This document shows positions 36,135-44,772 of a DNA stretch of 64,000 nucleotides, in pieces. The first letter of the stretch is position 1. Every line of letters begins with the position of its first letter. Position numbers and translations under genes: made by a program. The DNA comes from Janthinobacterium sp. BJB426 (GTDB taxonomy: Bacteria; Pseudomonadota; Gammaproteobacteria; Burkholderiales; Burkholderiaceae_D). Location of the stretch: assembly GCF_002735705.1 (NCBI RefSeq), contig NZ_PDZL01000008.1, positions 124,001-188,000 of the forward strand, written 5' to 3'. The notes beneath the pieces are model-generated. The model searched no databases, was not told where the DNA came from, and was given only the letters and a program-made list of their open reading frames with translations.

Positions 36135-38612
36135 TTAGAAGCGCGCGCGCAAGGTCAGTTGCGCCTTGCGCGGCTCGCCATAGAAATTGCCCCACGCCGG
36201 CGCGCTCACCGTCTGGTAGTAGCGCTTGTCGAGCAAGTTCGTCACGGACAGCGACGCCGTCCAGTTGCGGTCGATCTGCCAGGCGGCGCGCGCGCTCCAC
36301 AAGGCATACGCGCCTTGCGCCACCTTCACGTCGCGCGTCGTGCGCGAGCTCTCCGTCTGGAAGTTCACGCCGCCGCCCACGCTCCACTTCTGCAAGGCAC
36401 CGGGCAGGCGGTAGTCGCTCCACGCGCGCAGCATATGGCGCGGCGAGTAGGTACTGGCGAACATCACGCCTGCGTCCGACGTCTGCTCCAGGTATTTGAA
36501 GTTGTTCAGGGTGTAGCCGGCGAACAGCTGCCAGCCCGGCGTCACTTCGCCGCTGATTTCCGCATCGACGCCTTCGCTGCGCACCTTGCCGGTCGAGAAA
36601 TAGCACTCCGTGCCGCTGGTGCAGATATTGACCAGATCTGCCTCGGCGCGGTTGCGCTGCTCGATGCGGAACAGCGCCAGCGAGGTATTGACCTTGCCGT
36701 CGAACAGTTCACCTTTCACGCCCACCTCCAGGTTGCGCCCTTTCAGCGGCTCAAGCAGGGCGCCTTCGGCCGTGCGCTGGTTTTGCGGCTGGAAGATGTC
36801 GGAGACGCTGGCGTAGCCGGACCAGCGCTTGTCGAACGCGTAAATGACGCCGCCATACGGCGTGACGACGCCGTTTTCGCGGGACGGATCGAGATACACC
36901 TCGCCCGTGTCGCGGTACACGCTGCTCGATTTGTAGTTCGACACGCGCGCGCCCGCCACCACGGTGAGCGGGTCGCTGACGCTGAATCGGGCCACGCCAT
37001 AGGCACCCGTCTGTGTCATGGTGGTCAGGCTGTGGCCGCCGCCATATTGTTCCTTGCGTATCCAGGCATCGCTCGGTTCCGCCACGCCGTGATTGGGTTG
37101 CAGCGCGCTATTGGGCAGCAGCATCCTGGCCAGGCTGTAATCGCTGTCGCTTTCCAGCCGGTTCGTGCTGACGCCGGCGCTGAAGCCATGGCGGCGGCCG
37201 AAGGCGTTGAATTTGCCATCGAGCGAGAGGTCGAGTCCCTTGTTGGTGGTGCCGTAGTCGAACACGCCAGCGTACATCATCATGCCGGCCATGGTGGCGG
37301 GATTGAGCGCGCCCAGGTTGAACATGTATTTCACGTCATGCTGTTCGCGCGTGTAATTGGCGCTGGCCTTGAGCGACCAGTCGGCATCGAAGCGGTGTTC
37401 GAATTCGGCGAAGGCGGCCGTCTGGCGGCTGTCCCAGCGATTCCAGTCCGCGCCCAGGTAGGTCGAGCGGGGCAGTTTCGGGTCGCTGCCATCGAGGTAG
37501 CGGGGCATGCCCGAGAAAAACGGCGTTGACTTCAGTTTTTCGTAGCTGGCGCCCGTCGTCAGCTTGCTGCCCGGCGCCAGGTCGAATTCCAGCACGCCGT
37601 ACAGCACGTCCGTGCGGCTGTCGGCCACGTCATAAAAATAATCGCGCTGGTCGTGCGCGGCCACGACGCGGCCGCGAATGCTGCCCGCTTCGTTCAGGGC
37701 GCCGGTGACGTCGACCTCGCCGCGCACGTCGTTCCAGCGGCCCGCGCTGAGCGCCAGCTGCACCTGTTTTTCAGCCAGCGGGCGCTTGCGCACCATGTTG
37801 ATGGCGGCGCCCGGCGAACCGGTGCCCTGCAATAGGCCCGTGGCGCCGCGCACGATTTCGACGCGATCGAGCATGGCCGTGTTGCTGGTAAAACTGTTCG
37901 CCTGCGGGTAGAACATGGCGCGGTTGACGCCATCGAACTGGTAAGTGTCGACCATGAAGCCGCGCGAATACACATAGCGTCCGCCCATGGGGCTGTCGTA
38001 CATGGTGATGCCGGTGGTATTGGCCAGGACGGCGTCGATGGTGTTGAGGTTCTGGTCGTCCATCTTCTGGCGCGTGACGACGCTGACGGATTGCGGAATT
38101 TCGCGCAGGGTTTGCACGCCCTTGCCGACGGTGACGGCGCGCGCCGCATACGAGTTGCTGTGCTCACTGACGGGGTCGCGCTCCATGCTGGCGCTGACAG
38201 TCACGGGCGCCATGGTCTTTTCCACGCCGGCCGCCGCTGCGGACGCTGGCGCTGCCTGGCGCAGCACATAGGCGCCGTTCGGCAGTTGCACGGCTTCCAG
38301 GCCGCTGCCGGCCAGCACCTGGGCAAAACCCTGGCCGACATTGAAGCTGCCGCGCACGCCGGGCGAGCGCAGGCCCCGCGTCTGCGCAGGATCGGTCGAC
38401 AGGCTGACGCCGGCGGCGACGGCAAAGTCGTTCAGGGCGGTGGCCAGCGGGCCGGCTGGCACGGCGTAGGCTTGCGGTGCTGCAGCGGCAGCCTGGCCTT
38501 GCGCCAGGACGGGTGCTGCGACAAAGGCGGCGGGGGCGGCGCAAGCCATGGCGATGACGGCCAGGCGGATGGCGCGCGCGGCGGGATGGAGGACGGGGGT
38601 GGTCAGCTGCAT
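36135..38612 (-). CDS. TonB-dependent siderophore receptor with N-terminal signalling domain
   Basis: An 825-residue outer-membrane receptor of the FecA/FpvA transducer type. After a signal peptide (ending near APVLAQG), an STN secretin/TonB short N-domain (about 47-97) contacts the anti-sigma factor in the periplasm. The plug follows (LREIPQSVSVVTRQKMDD, then VEIVRGATGLLQGTGSPGAAINMVRKRP as endpoints), and the beta barrel closes with aromatic LRARF. It would import a ferric siderophore, whose identity is not predictable. It lies 128 bp downstream of fecR, the normal order for iron-starvation sigma systems. Confidence 0.93.
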   Translation of the reverse strand: MQLTTPVLHPAARAIRLAVIAMACAAPAAFVAAPVLAQGQAAAAAPQAYAVPAGPLATALNDFAVAAGVSLSTDPAQTRGLRSPGVRGSFNVGQGFAQVLAGSGLEAVQLPNGAYVLRQAAPASAAAAGVEKTMAPVTVSASMERDPVSEHSNSYAARAVTVGKGVQTLREIPQSVSVVTRQKMDDQNLNTIDAVLANTTGITMYDSPMGGRYVYSRGFMVDTYQFDGVNRAMFYPQANSFTSNTAMLDRVEIVRGATGLLQGTGSPGAAINMVRKRPLAEKQVQLALSAGRWNDVRGEVDVTGALNEAGSIRGRVVAAHDQRDYFYDVADSRTDVLYGVLEFDLAPGSKLTTGASYEKLKSTPFFSGMPRYLDGSDPKLPRSTYLGADWNRWDSRQTAAFAEFEHRFDADWSLKASANYTREQHDVKYMFNLGALNPATMAGMMMYAGVFDYGTTNKGLDLSLDGKFNAFGRRHGFSAGVSTNRLESDSDYSLARMLLPNSALQPNHGVAEPSDAWIRKEQYGGGHSLTTMTQTGAYGVARFSVSDPLTVVAGARVSNYKSSSVYRDTGEVYLDPSRENGVVTPYGGVIYAFDKRWSGYASVSDIFQPQNQRTAEGALLEPLKGRNLEVGVKGELFDGKVNTSLALFRIEQRNRAEADLVNICTSGTECYFSTGKVRSEGVDAEISGEVTPGWQLFAGYTLNNFKYLEQTSDAGVMFASTYSPRHMLRAWSDYRLPGALQKWSVGGGVNFQTESSRTTRDVKVAQGAYALWSARAAWQIDRNWTASLSVTNLLDKRYYQTVSAPAWGNFYGEPRKAQLTLRARF

Positions 38613-38740
38613 GCTCGGTCTTTCTGCTCTAAAGGGATAAGAATTGGCGTGTGAATCGGCTACGTGAATTGGCTACTTAACTAGGAAGCCGAAGCAGCGC
38701 AGCGAAACACCAACCCCTGGCGCAAAAAAACTGAAAATAA

Positions 38741-39709
38741 TTACGAGGAGCGGGCCGCCACCGTGGCCCAGTAGCGCGTGAAGTACGTCACTTGCAGCCC
38801 GTGCGAGGCGCACAGGCTTTCCAGCACGGCGTCGATATCGTCGAGGCGGTAGGTGCCCGTGACGGGGCGGCGCGCCACTTTGGTGTCGCAGACGAGACGC
38901 CCGCGCCGGTAGCGCGCCAGTTCCGCAACCAGTTGTTGCAGCGGCCAATCGGCCGCCACCAGCATGCCGCGCAGCCAGCTGTCCTGGTGCGCAGGCATGG
39001 TCTGCACGTCATCCGCGCCAGTTGCGCTGAAGCGTAACTGCTGTCCAGCTTCCAGACGCCGCACGGCATCCGGGCGCGCCGCGCAGCGCACTTCCACGGC
39101 ATGTTCGTAGACGCTGACGGTGCTGCCATCGCCATCGCAGCGCACGCCGAAGCGCGTACCCAGCGCGCGGATCACGCCGTGCGGCGTGTCGACGAGGAAG
39201 GGGCGAGGGTCGGGCGCCGTCGTGATCATGATTTCGCCATGATGCAGGCGGATGCGGCGGTGCGTGGCGCTGTAAGCGACATCCAGGGCGCTATCCGTAT
39301 TCACTTCCAGGCGCCCGCCATCGGAGAGGGTGACGTGGCGGCGCTGGCCCGGCGCCGTGCGCAAGGACGCCGTCAGGGCTTGCCATGGGTCCGATTGCAG
39401 GCCCACCTGGCCCAGCGCGATGCCGCCGCCGGCTGCCACCAGCAGCGCGAGTATCTTGGCGGCCGCGCGCCGGCGCTGCTGCGCCGCCTGCAGGGCGGGA
39501 ATCGCCAGTGCTGCCGGTATCGCGCCCAACTGGCCGTCCATACGCTGCAGCAGCTCCCAGGCCCGTTCATGTTCTGCGCTGGCGTCGCGCCATGCCTGCA
39601 GCGCTGCCGGGTCGGCGCCGCCGCACTGGAGCTCCACATGCCAGTGGGCGGCGGCGGCCAGCACCTTGCGGGGGATAGGCGACGAAGGGGAGGCGGATGC
39701 GGCGAACAT
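38741..39709 (-). CDS. fecR: FecR-type anti-sigma/sigma regulator
   Basis: A 322-residue membrane-spanning regulator. The N-terminal cytoplasmic part holds a DUF4880-like stretch (AAHWHVELQCGGADPAALQAW). A single transmembrane helix (AAAKILALLVAAGGGIALG) leads to the FecR domain (RHVTLSDGGRLEVNTDSALDV, endpoints) and a C-terminal STN-like segment that receives the signal from the receptor. Its ATG at 39709 overlaps the fecI stop as TGATG, so translation is coupled. The larger open frame upstream belongs to the fecI region and is not used. Confidence 0.9.
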   Translation of the reverse strand: MFAASASPSSPIPRKVLAAAAHWHVELQCGGADPAALQAWRDASAEHERAWELLQRMDGQLGAIPAALAIPALQAAQQRRRAAAKILALLVAAGGGIALGQVGLQSDPWQALTASLRTAPGQRRHVTLSDGGRLEVNTDSALDVAYSATHRRIRLHHGEIMITTAPDPRPFLVDTPHGVIRALGTRFGVRCDGDGSTVSVYEHAVEVRCAARPDAVRRLEAGQQLRFSATGADDVQTMPAHQDSWLRGMLVAADWPLQQLVAELARYRRGRLVCDTKVARRPVTGTYRLDDIDAVLESLCASHGLQVTYFTRYWATVAARSS

Positions 39710-40227
39710 CAGGCGGCCGCCAGCATCAGGCATTCCGTATAGGCGCGCACCAGGTGCTTTTTTACGGTGGGCAGGGAGACGCCGAGGCGCCGGCTGATGT
39801 CCACGTAGCTCAGTTCTTCGATCTGCGCCAGCAGGAAGATGGCCCGCGTGCGGGCACCCAGGCCGTCGAGCAGGCGGTCGATGGCGAGCAGGGTTTCGAT
39901 AATGATGGCATGCGTTTCGGCGCACATCGATACAGGCTCGGCTTGCTGCGCCAGCGCTTCCAGGTAAGCTTGCTCCAGCGCTTGGCGCCGGTAGCGGTCG
40001 ATCAGCAAGCCGCGCGCAATGGTCGCCAGGTAGCCGCGCGGCTCGCGCAGGGGCGCCAGCGGTGTCACCTCGCGCTTGCCCATCAGGCGCAAGAACGTAT
40101 CCTGCGCCAGGTCGGCCGCCTCGGCGCGGTTGCCCAGCTTGCCGCGCAGCCAGCCATACAGCCAGCCGTGGTGCTCGCTGTACAGGGTTTTCAGGTGGAC
40201 GGCATGGACGGGACTGACGGTACTCAC
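39709..40227 (-). CDS. fecI: FecI-like ECF sigma factor (GTG start)
   Basis: A 172-residue iron-responsive ECF sigma factor. Region 2 is LYSEHHGWLYGWLRGKLGNRAEAADLAQDTFLRLM (endpoints LYSEHHGWL and QDTFLRLM) and region 4 is LSYVDISRRLGVSLPTVKKHL. The open frame extends to 40314, but its first ATG lies inside the Fur box. GTG at 40227 has GGAG six bases upstream and begins at the family position. Expected regulation: Fur-Fe2+ represses it, and FecR with the receptor activates it on siderophore arrival. Confidence 0.9.
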   Translation of the reverse strand: MSTVSPVHAVHLKTLYSEHHGWLYGWLRGKLGNRAEAADLAQDTFLRLMGKREVTPLAPLREPRGYLATIARGLLIDRYRRQALEQAYLEALAQQAEPVSMCAETHAIIIETLLAIDRLLDGLGARTRAIFLLAQIEELSYVDISRRLGVSLPTVKKHLVRAYTECLMLAAA

Positions 40228-40293
40228 TGCGTTCTCCAGGCAAGGAAAGGGCTGGGCTGACGGAACGCGGGGTGCCGGCTGGCTGGGCTGTTT

Positions 40294-40312
40294 GAGAATG
40301 ATACTCATTATC
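40294..40312 (-). promoter_or_regulatory. Fur box upstream of fecI
   Basis: The 19-mer GAGAATGATACTCATTATC differs from the consensus Fur box at only two positions (third and eleventh bases). It lies 67 bp before the fecI start, as expected for repression of an iron-uptake sigma factor. Confidence 0.85.
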
Positions 40313-40332
40313 ACATTGCCACGCTGCCGGCG

Positions 40333-40935
40333 TCAATTGGCGTCGCCGCCCAGGCGCCAGCGCAGCTGCCATTGTTGCAGATTTGCCCAAGCCGTCTGGA
40401 GTGCGCCAGCGGACCAGTGCAGCAGGCTGTCCAGCGCCAGCACAGTGCGGCGCAGGTGGATGCCGTCAAAAAACACGTGATCGGCCACGATGGTGGCGGC
40501 CAGCCAGGCGGCGATGATGACGATGATGTCGTGGCGGCCGCTTTTCCACCAGCGCAGCGAGTGGCGGCGGAAGATCCACGGCACGCCCAGCGGATTGGGC
40601 CAGTCGGCCAGCAAATGCATGATGCCGCCGGCGGCAAAGCCGAACAGGGGCGGCGCCCACAGGTGGTGCGGCAATTGCAGGTAGGTGTAGACGAGCAGGG
40701 CGATCCACGCCAGGCCCCAGTGCGTCCATGTGCGGTGCGTGATCCACAGCCGGTGCGTGCGCGCCCACCAAGCCACTTCCAGCCAGTCCGGCGCCGTGCC
40801 GCCCAGCGCGCCCATGACAAAGGCGAGCATGCTCAGCACTTGATAGGGACCACCGGCGCCAGCGTGCGCGACCAGGGCCGCGGCGATCACGCCGGCAGCC
40901 CAACCGGTCGCATGATGCGCTTTGTTGGAAGCCAT
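40333..40935 (-). CDS. YdjM/DUF457-like membrane-bound metal-dependent hydrolase
   Basis: A 200-residue inner-membrane protein with about four helices and the family's conserved histidines and aspartates: NKAHHATGWAAG, APDWLEVAWWARTHRLWITHRTWTHW (endpoints), and GGIMHLLADWPNPLGV. E. coli YdjM is a LexA-controlled membrane protein of this family with unknown reaction. The gene ends just upstream of the Fur box of fecI, on the same strand, so readthrough is possible but the iron promoter is separate. Confidence 0.85.
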   Translation of the reverse strand: MASNKAHHATGWAAGVIAAALVAHAGAGGPYQVLSMLAFVMGALGGTAPDWLEVAWWARTHRLWITHRTWTHWGLAWIALLVYTYLQLPHHLWAPPLFGFAAGGIMHLLADWPNPLGVPWIFRRHSLRWWKSGRHDIIVIIAAWLAATIVADHVFFDGIHLRRTVLALDSLLHWSAGALQTAWANLQQWQLRWRLGGDAN

Positions 40936-41194
40936 AGAAAATGTAAAACGCCATGCGTGGCGTTGTGTGAAATGCAGGGGATATTAACTGGATGAATATA
41001 CAGTATGCAAGGGCTTGGAGGGGTGCTATTTGCAGAATATCGGCCGATAATTTGTTAAATTGTGTGTCGGGAGAGCTTGGCCAGCGGACTCGGCAAGTCA
41101 TGCCGGGCGGTCAAGTGTGTTGTGCGGCTGATAATGCAATCGGCGCAGGGCGCGCTATGCTGAAAGCAGTCCTGTGTTTTGAAGAGGTGTCGCC

Positions 41195-41299
41195 ATGAAA
41201 ATCCCGCGCGAATTACAGATTCCCGCCATCGTATTTACGCTGGAAGCGGTGTTTATTTTTGGGCTGTCGATGATTTTCCTGGTACTGGTACCGCGCTAG
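41195..41299 (+). CDS. Single-pass membrane miniprotein (34 aa)
   Basis: A 34-codon ORF: MKIPRELQIP, then a hydrophobic helix with IVFTLEAVFIFGLSMIFLVL, ending VPR. GAGG seven bases before the ATG is a good ribosome site. The short amphipathic start, one transmembrane span and positively charged end resemble known bacterial membrane miniproteins. It lies alone between the YdjM-like and FHA genes. No homologue is recognised; coding is likely but unproven. Confidence 0.6.
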   Translation: MKIPRELQIPAIVFTLEAVFIFGLSMIFLVLVPR

Positions 41300-41321
41300 C
41301 TAGTGTTTGAGAGCCGTTGTA

Positions 41322-42956
41322 TCAGGCGGTTAGTACGCTGTCGCACAGCGCCGCGCCTTCGGTGCGGATGATCCAGCATTCGGGATACGGTTCGCTGGCG
41401 AAGCGGTTATGGCGCGCAAAGCCGCTGAGCTTGTCGAGCGCGGTGGCAGGGGCCAGCGCGGTTTCCTTGCCGCTGGCCGTATCGATGTGCCAGAAACCAC
41501 CGTTGCGGTGGAAGAGCACGGGCAGGCAGCTGGCCTGCGGCGTGGCAAGGTGGCTTGCCGGCGTGGGCTGGGCTTCTGGCAGCAGCAGGTAAAAACACTC
41601 GGCGCGGGCGCCGTGGTCGATGCGGTGCAGGATCACGCCGTGCGCGAGCAGGGCCGTGACGCTGAGCACGACGATGCCCTTGATGCTGGCAGATAATTCG
41701 ATGCGCATGCCCAGGCGCAGGGCGACGGGCTTGTGCTTGCCGGGCCACACGCCGTCGAGCAGCACGCCATAGCGCGATACGTCCTCGATTTCAAAGCCTT
41801 GCTGGCCGCGCCGGATGATGGCGTGGCGGCCCGACAGGCGGCGCGTCAAGCCATTGTTGTCCTGGCCGTCGGGACTGAAATGACTGAGCAGCACATCGGC
41901 TTCCGGGTCCACCAGTTCAAAACGCCCCAGCATGCATTCTTCCAGCGCGAACAGGCGGATCTGGCGCTGTTCACCCGCTTCCGGCGCCGCATTGACGAGG
42001 CAGGCGGCCTGGCTCGGGTGCGGATGGCAGTGGCTGGCGGCGGGCAGGTCGACCTCGATCAACTCTTCGTCCCAGGCGATGGTGGTAAAGCCCATGTCGA
42101 TCTTGCCTTGTGGCGCAGACAGGTCCACGTGGGCAATGCCGGCATTGCGTGCCGTCACGTCAAGGTTGCAGCCGTCGCCGCCCGTGACGCGGGCAATCGA
42201 CGCGTCGTCGGCCATCACGCGCACGTTCTTGTGGGTGCTGAGGAAGATCTGGTGGATCTCCGTCAGGGTGGCGTCGCGGCGTGGCACGAGGATGACAAAC
42301 GTGCATACCCATTTCTGCGCCACGGCGCCATCGACGTGGCTGTGTACTTCGACTTCGATCTGGTATTGCCCGTGTTCCTTGTTGCGCGAGGAAAACTCGA
42401 CAAATACGGGACGCCAGTCGCCGCGCGTGGTGCGCACGAAATCATGCTGCACGTGGCCGCGCGGGATCAGGTCCGAGCGCAGGCGCAAGGTCAGCTGCGG
42501 CGCGCAGGCGGCGCTCATGCCGCGCAATTCCATTTTTAAGGTTTGCCGTCCGCCTGCCGCGCGCGGATCGAAGCCGCTGATGTGCAGGTGGGCTTGCACG
42601 GGCTGGTAAGCAGGATGGGCGGCTGTGGCAACCGTGGCGACGGCGGCAGGCGAAGCCGCTGGCGTGGACGCCGGCATCGCCGTGGGAATGCGGCTGGGCA
42701 GCGCTGGCGCGACTATGCCCATCAGCGGTGCGGTAACGGCGTCAGCAGCAGGGGCGTGCGCATTCTCCGTTGCCGATGGCTCGGAACGGGCGCTGCGCAG
42801 TGCGGTCAACAGGTCGTAGCTGCTGGGGGCAGTCGTTGCTTGCGGGTGGTTGCCCGCGCAGACTGTTTCCCCAGGCAAGACCCAGAACGTACAGTGCGGG
42901 TGCTCCGGGTTGCTGCATTTTTTCATGACATTCTGACTCGAATCGAGCGGGGACAT
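41322..42956 (-). CDS. FHA domain-containing protein with N-terminal Cys/His cluster
   Basis: A 544-residue protein. The N-terminus has a small metal-binding-like cluster, CSNPEHPHCTF with a later VCAGNH. An Ala/Pro-rich linker leads to a beta-rich part of unknown type (about 125-330). An FHA domain lies around 355-450 with GRFEL, LSGRHAIIRR (SxxH) and EDVSRYGVLLDGVW, the phosphothreonine-binding surface. The C-terminal 90 residues are not recognised. AGAGG precedes the ATG at 42956. A natural partner would be a Thr-phosphorylated protein made by the kinase at 32337; the PP2C gene is nearby. Confidence 0.78.
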   Translation of the reverse strand: MSPLDSSQNVMKKCSNPEHPHCTFWVLPGETVCAGNHPQATTAPSSYDLLTALRSARSEPSATENAHAPAADAVTAPLMGIVAPALPSRIPTAMPASTPAASPAAVATVATAAHPAYQPVQAHLHISGFDPRAAGGRQTLKMELRGMSAACAPQLTLRLRSDLIPRGHVQHDFVRTTRGDWRPVFVEFSSRNKEHGQYQIEVEVHSHVDGAVAQKWVCTFVILVPRRDATLTEIHQIFLSTHKNVRVMADDASIARVTGGDGCNLDVTARNAGIAHVDLSAPQGKIDMGFTTIAWDEELIEVDLPAASHCHPHPSQAACLVNAAPEAGEQRQIRLFALEECMLGRFELVDPEADVLLSHFSPDGQDNNGLTRRLSGRHAIIRRGQQGFEIEDVSRYGVLLDGVWPGKHKPVALRLGMRIELSASIKGIVVLSVTALLAHGVILHRIDHGARAECFYLLLPEAQPTPASHLATPQASCLPVLFHRNGGFWHIDTASGKETALAPATALDKLSGFARHNRFASEPYPECWIIRTEGAALCDSVLTA

Positions 42957-43272
42957 TTTGCCCTCTGTTATACATGAGAGCTTACGCGCTTTTGCGCTTG
43001 CTTGGCAACTTTCACGACACCGGAATGCGCTCTTTTTACCCAAATTCATGCGCCTGATCACAGCTTGTCATGCCTGCCATGGAAACTATTGCTCAAAAAC
43101 ACATTTTATATCTTTCTAGATATGTAATTTGATATCGCATGGAATTTCTTTCCCACCGATGCGCGTGCGTGCCGGCTGGGCATTTTAGGCGCGCGATGCG
43201 AGCCTCGCGGCATTTTTGCATTATGCTGGTGCAACCGTTACCCCACACGCCGCCTGACGCCGAAAGACGACC
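42957..43272. other. Divergent intergenic region with AT-rich dyad (316 bp)
   Basis: No gene is seen between the FHA gene and the DUF2177 gene. An AT-rich stretch contains ATATC-TTTCTA-GATAT at 43108-43123 and a third GATATC at 43131-43136, which may be an operator. Promoters for both divergent genes must lie here. Confidence 0.55.
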
Positions 43273-43692
43273 ATGCCTGTCCAACGTCCGTTCCAGCTTG
43301 CCATAGCCTATGGCGCCACCTTGTGCGTATTCCTGGCCATCGATGCCCTGTGGCTGGCGGTGCTGATGAAACCCGTGTACGCCGCGGCGCTGGGGCCGTT
43401 ACTGGCGGAGTCTCCCCGCTGGGCGCCGGCCGTGCTGTTTTATTTGCTGTACGTGGCGGGATTGCTGGTCTTCGCCATCTTGCCCGGCCTGCGCGTGCGC
43501 CGCGGACGCACGGCGGCAGCGCTGGGGGCGCTGCTCGGCCTGCTTGCCTACGGCACCTATGATTTGAGCAACTATGCGACCTTGCGCGACTGGCCGCTGG
43601 CCTTGACGGTGATCGACATGGCCTGGGGCGCCGTGCTGTCGTCCGTGTCGGCGTCGGCCGGTTATCTGGCTGCTAGCCGCCTGGGGCGGTGA
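43273..43692 (+). CDS. DUF2177 family membrane protein
   Basis: A 139-residue inner-membrane protein with four predicted helices. FLAIDALWLAVLMKPVYAAALG in the first half and LGLLAYGTYDLSNYATLRDWPLALTVIDMAWG in the second (endpoints) are the recognisable DUF2177 signatures. Function is unknown. Its last 20 bases overlap the end of the convergent PP2C gene. Confidence 0.85.
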   Translation: MPVQRPFQLAIAYGATLCVFLAIDALWLAVLMKPVYAAALGPLLAESPRWAPAVLFYLLYVAGLLVFAILPGLRVRRGRTAAALGALLGLLAYGTYDLSNYATLRDWPLALTVIDMAWGAVLSSVSASAGYLAASRLGR

Positions 43693-44623
43693 ATTCCGCA
43701 TCGAAGCGCAGCGCCACCACGGTAATGTTGTCGCTATGCAAGCCTTTTGGCGGATGCGAGAGGAAATCGTCGAACAGGGCGCTGACGGCCTGTGCCGCAG
43801 TCTTGCCGGCACACAGGGCGGGCCAGCGGGCCGTGAGAGCTGGCGGATCCTCGCAAGCCCAGAAACCATCGCTGGCCAGCAGATAGTGGGCGCCGGGCCG
43901 CACGCGCAGCACGCGGCGGTCGCCCAGGTGCGCGAGGAAGGGCGGCAAGGTGGCTGCATCGAGGCTGCGCAGGGGCTTGTCGAGCTGCAAGCTGTCGCTG
44001 ATGGCGTTACCTAAAATGAATGCCTGCGAGATTTGCGGATGGTGCTCGCCATGCACGGCGGCACGCCAGCGCATCTCGTCGAGCGCGCCGCGCATGGCGT
44101 ACACGGTGGCCGGCACGTGGTCCACGGTGAGGATGCTGGCCGTGCCGTCGGCGATTTCATACAGGCGCGAATCGCCCACGTGATACAGCAGCGGCGCTTC
44201 GCCGGGCGGCACTTCCAGCAAGGTCAGGGTGGTGCCGGGCGGTCGCGCCTGGGCTGGCGCGGCACTGGCGAAACTGTCCTGCAGCCGTGTGTGCAACTCG
44301 TCGAGCCTGGTCGCCAGGCTGACCGTGTCGAGGCAGGCGGGCATGGCCAGCAAGCCTTGCACGGCCGCTTCCGCCGCTTCGCGCCCGTGGCCGTGGCCGC
44401 CCATGCCGTCGAGCACGGCGGCGCGCACGTGGCCGCGCGGCCAGCCCGGCACCTGGCAGTGGAACGGCGCCTGCCGCGACAGGCAGACGGCGTGGCCGCT
44501 GGCGTCGATCAGCAGGAAGTTGTCCTGGTTTTCGCGGCGCGGCAGGGGGCCGGCACCTACGCTGGTGCCAGCGGCGGCATCGAGCCAGGCGCCGAAGTCG
44601 AGCTCGTCTTTGATTAAATGCAT
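43673..44623 (-). CDS. PP2C-family Ser/Thr protein phosphatase
   Basis: A 316-residue metal-dependent phosphatase with the PP2C motifs in order: RRENQDNFLL (motif 1), AVLDGMGGHGHG (metal-binding Asp/Gly), GTTLTLL, YHVGDSRLYEI, LLASDGFW and DNITVVAL. All metal-coordinating aspartates are present, so it should be active. ATG at 44623 is chosen with moderate confidence; an in-frame GTG at 44668 would add 15 residues and neither has a clear ribosome site. It resembles PppA-type partners of Hanks kinases; the only kinase of that kind in the window is 10 kb away. Confidence 0.87.
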   Translation of the reverse strand: MHLIKDELDFGAWLDAAAGTSVGAGPLPRRENQDNFLLIDASGHAVCLSRQAPFHCQVPGWPRGHVRAAVLDGMGGHGHGREAAEAAVQGLLAMPACLDTVSLATRLDELHTRLQDSFASAAPAQARPPGTTLTLLEVPPGEAPLLYHVGDSRLYEIADGTASILTVDHVPATVYAMRGALDEMRWRAAVHGEHHPQISQAFILGNAISDSLQLDKPLRSLDAATLPPFLAHLGDRRVLRVRPGAHYLLASDGFWACEDPPALTARWPALCAGKTAAQAVSALFDDFLSHPPKGLHSDNITVVALRFDAEFTAPGG

Positions 44624-44712
44624 CGGTTGGTGCGGTCCAGGCGGCCAGCAATGTTGATCATAGGACACAGCTTAGCCGATATTGTGTGGGCGCGATACCT
44701 TGCTCATTTCGC

Positions 44713-44748
44713 AAAAAAACCTGCGGCAGCAGGCTGGCGCAGGTTTTT
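44713..44748 (-). terminator. Intrinsic terminator of the glycine-zipper gene
   Basis: An 11-bp stem (AAAAACCTGCG / CGCAGGTTTTT) with a 12-base loop lies 25 bp past the stop of the leftward gene and ends in a seven-base T-tract on the minus strand. Confidence 0.85.
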
Positions 44749-44772
44749 CATGGTGCAAGTGCAGGGCGGTGC

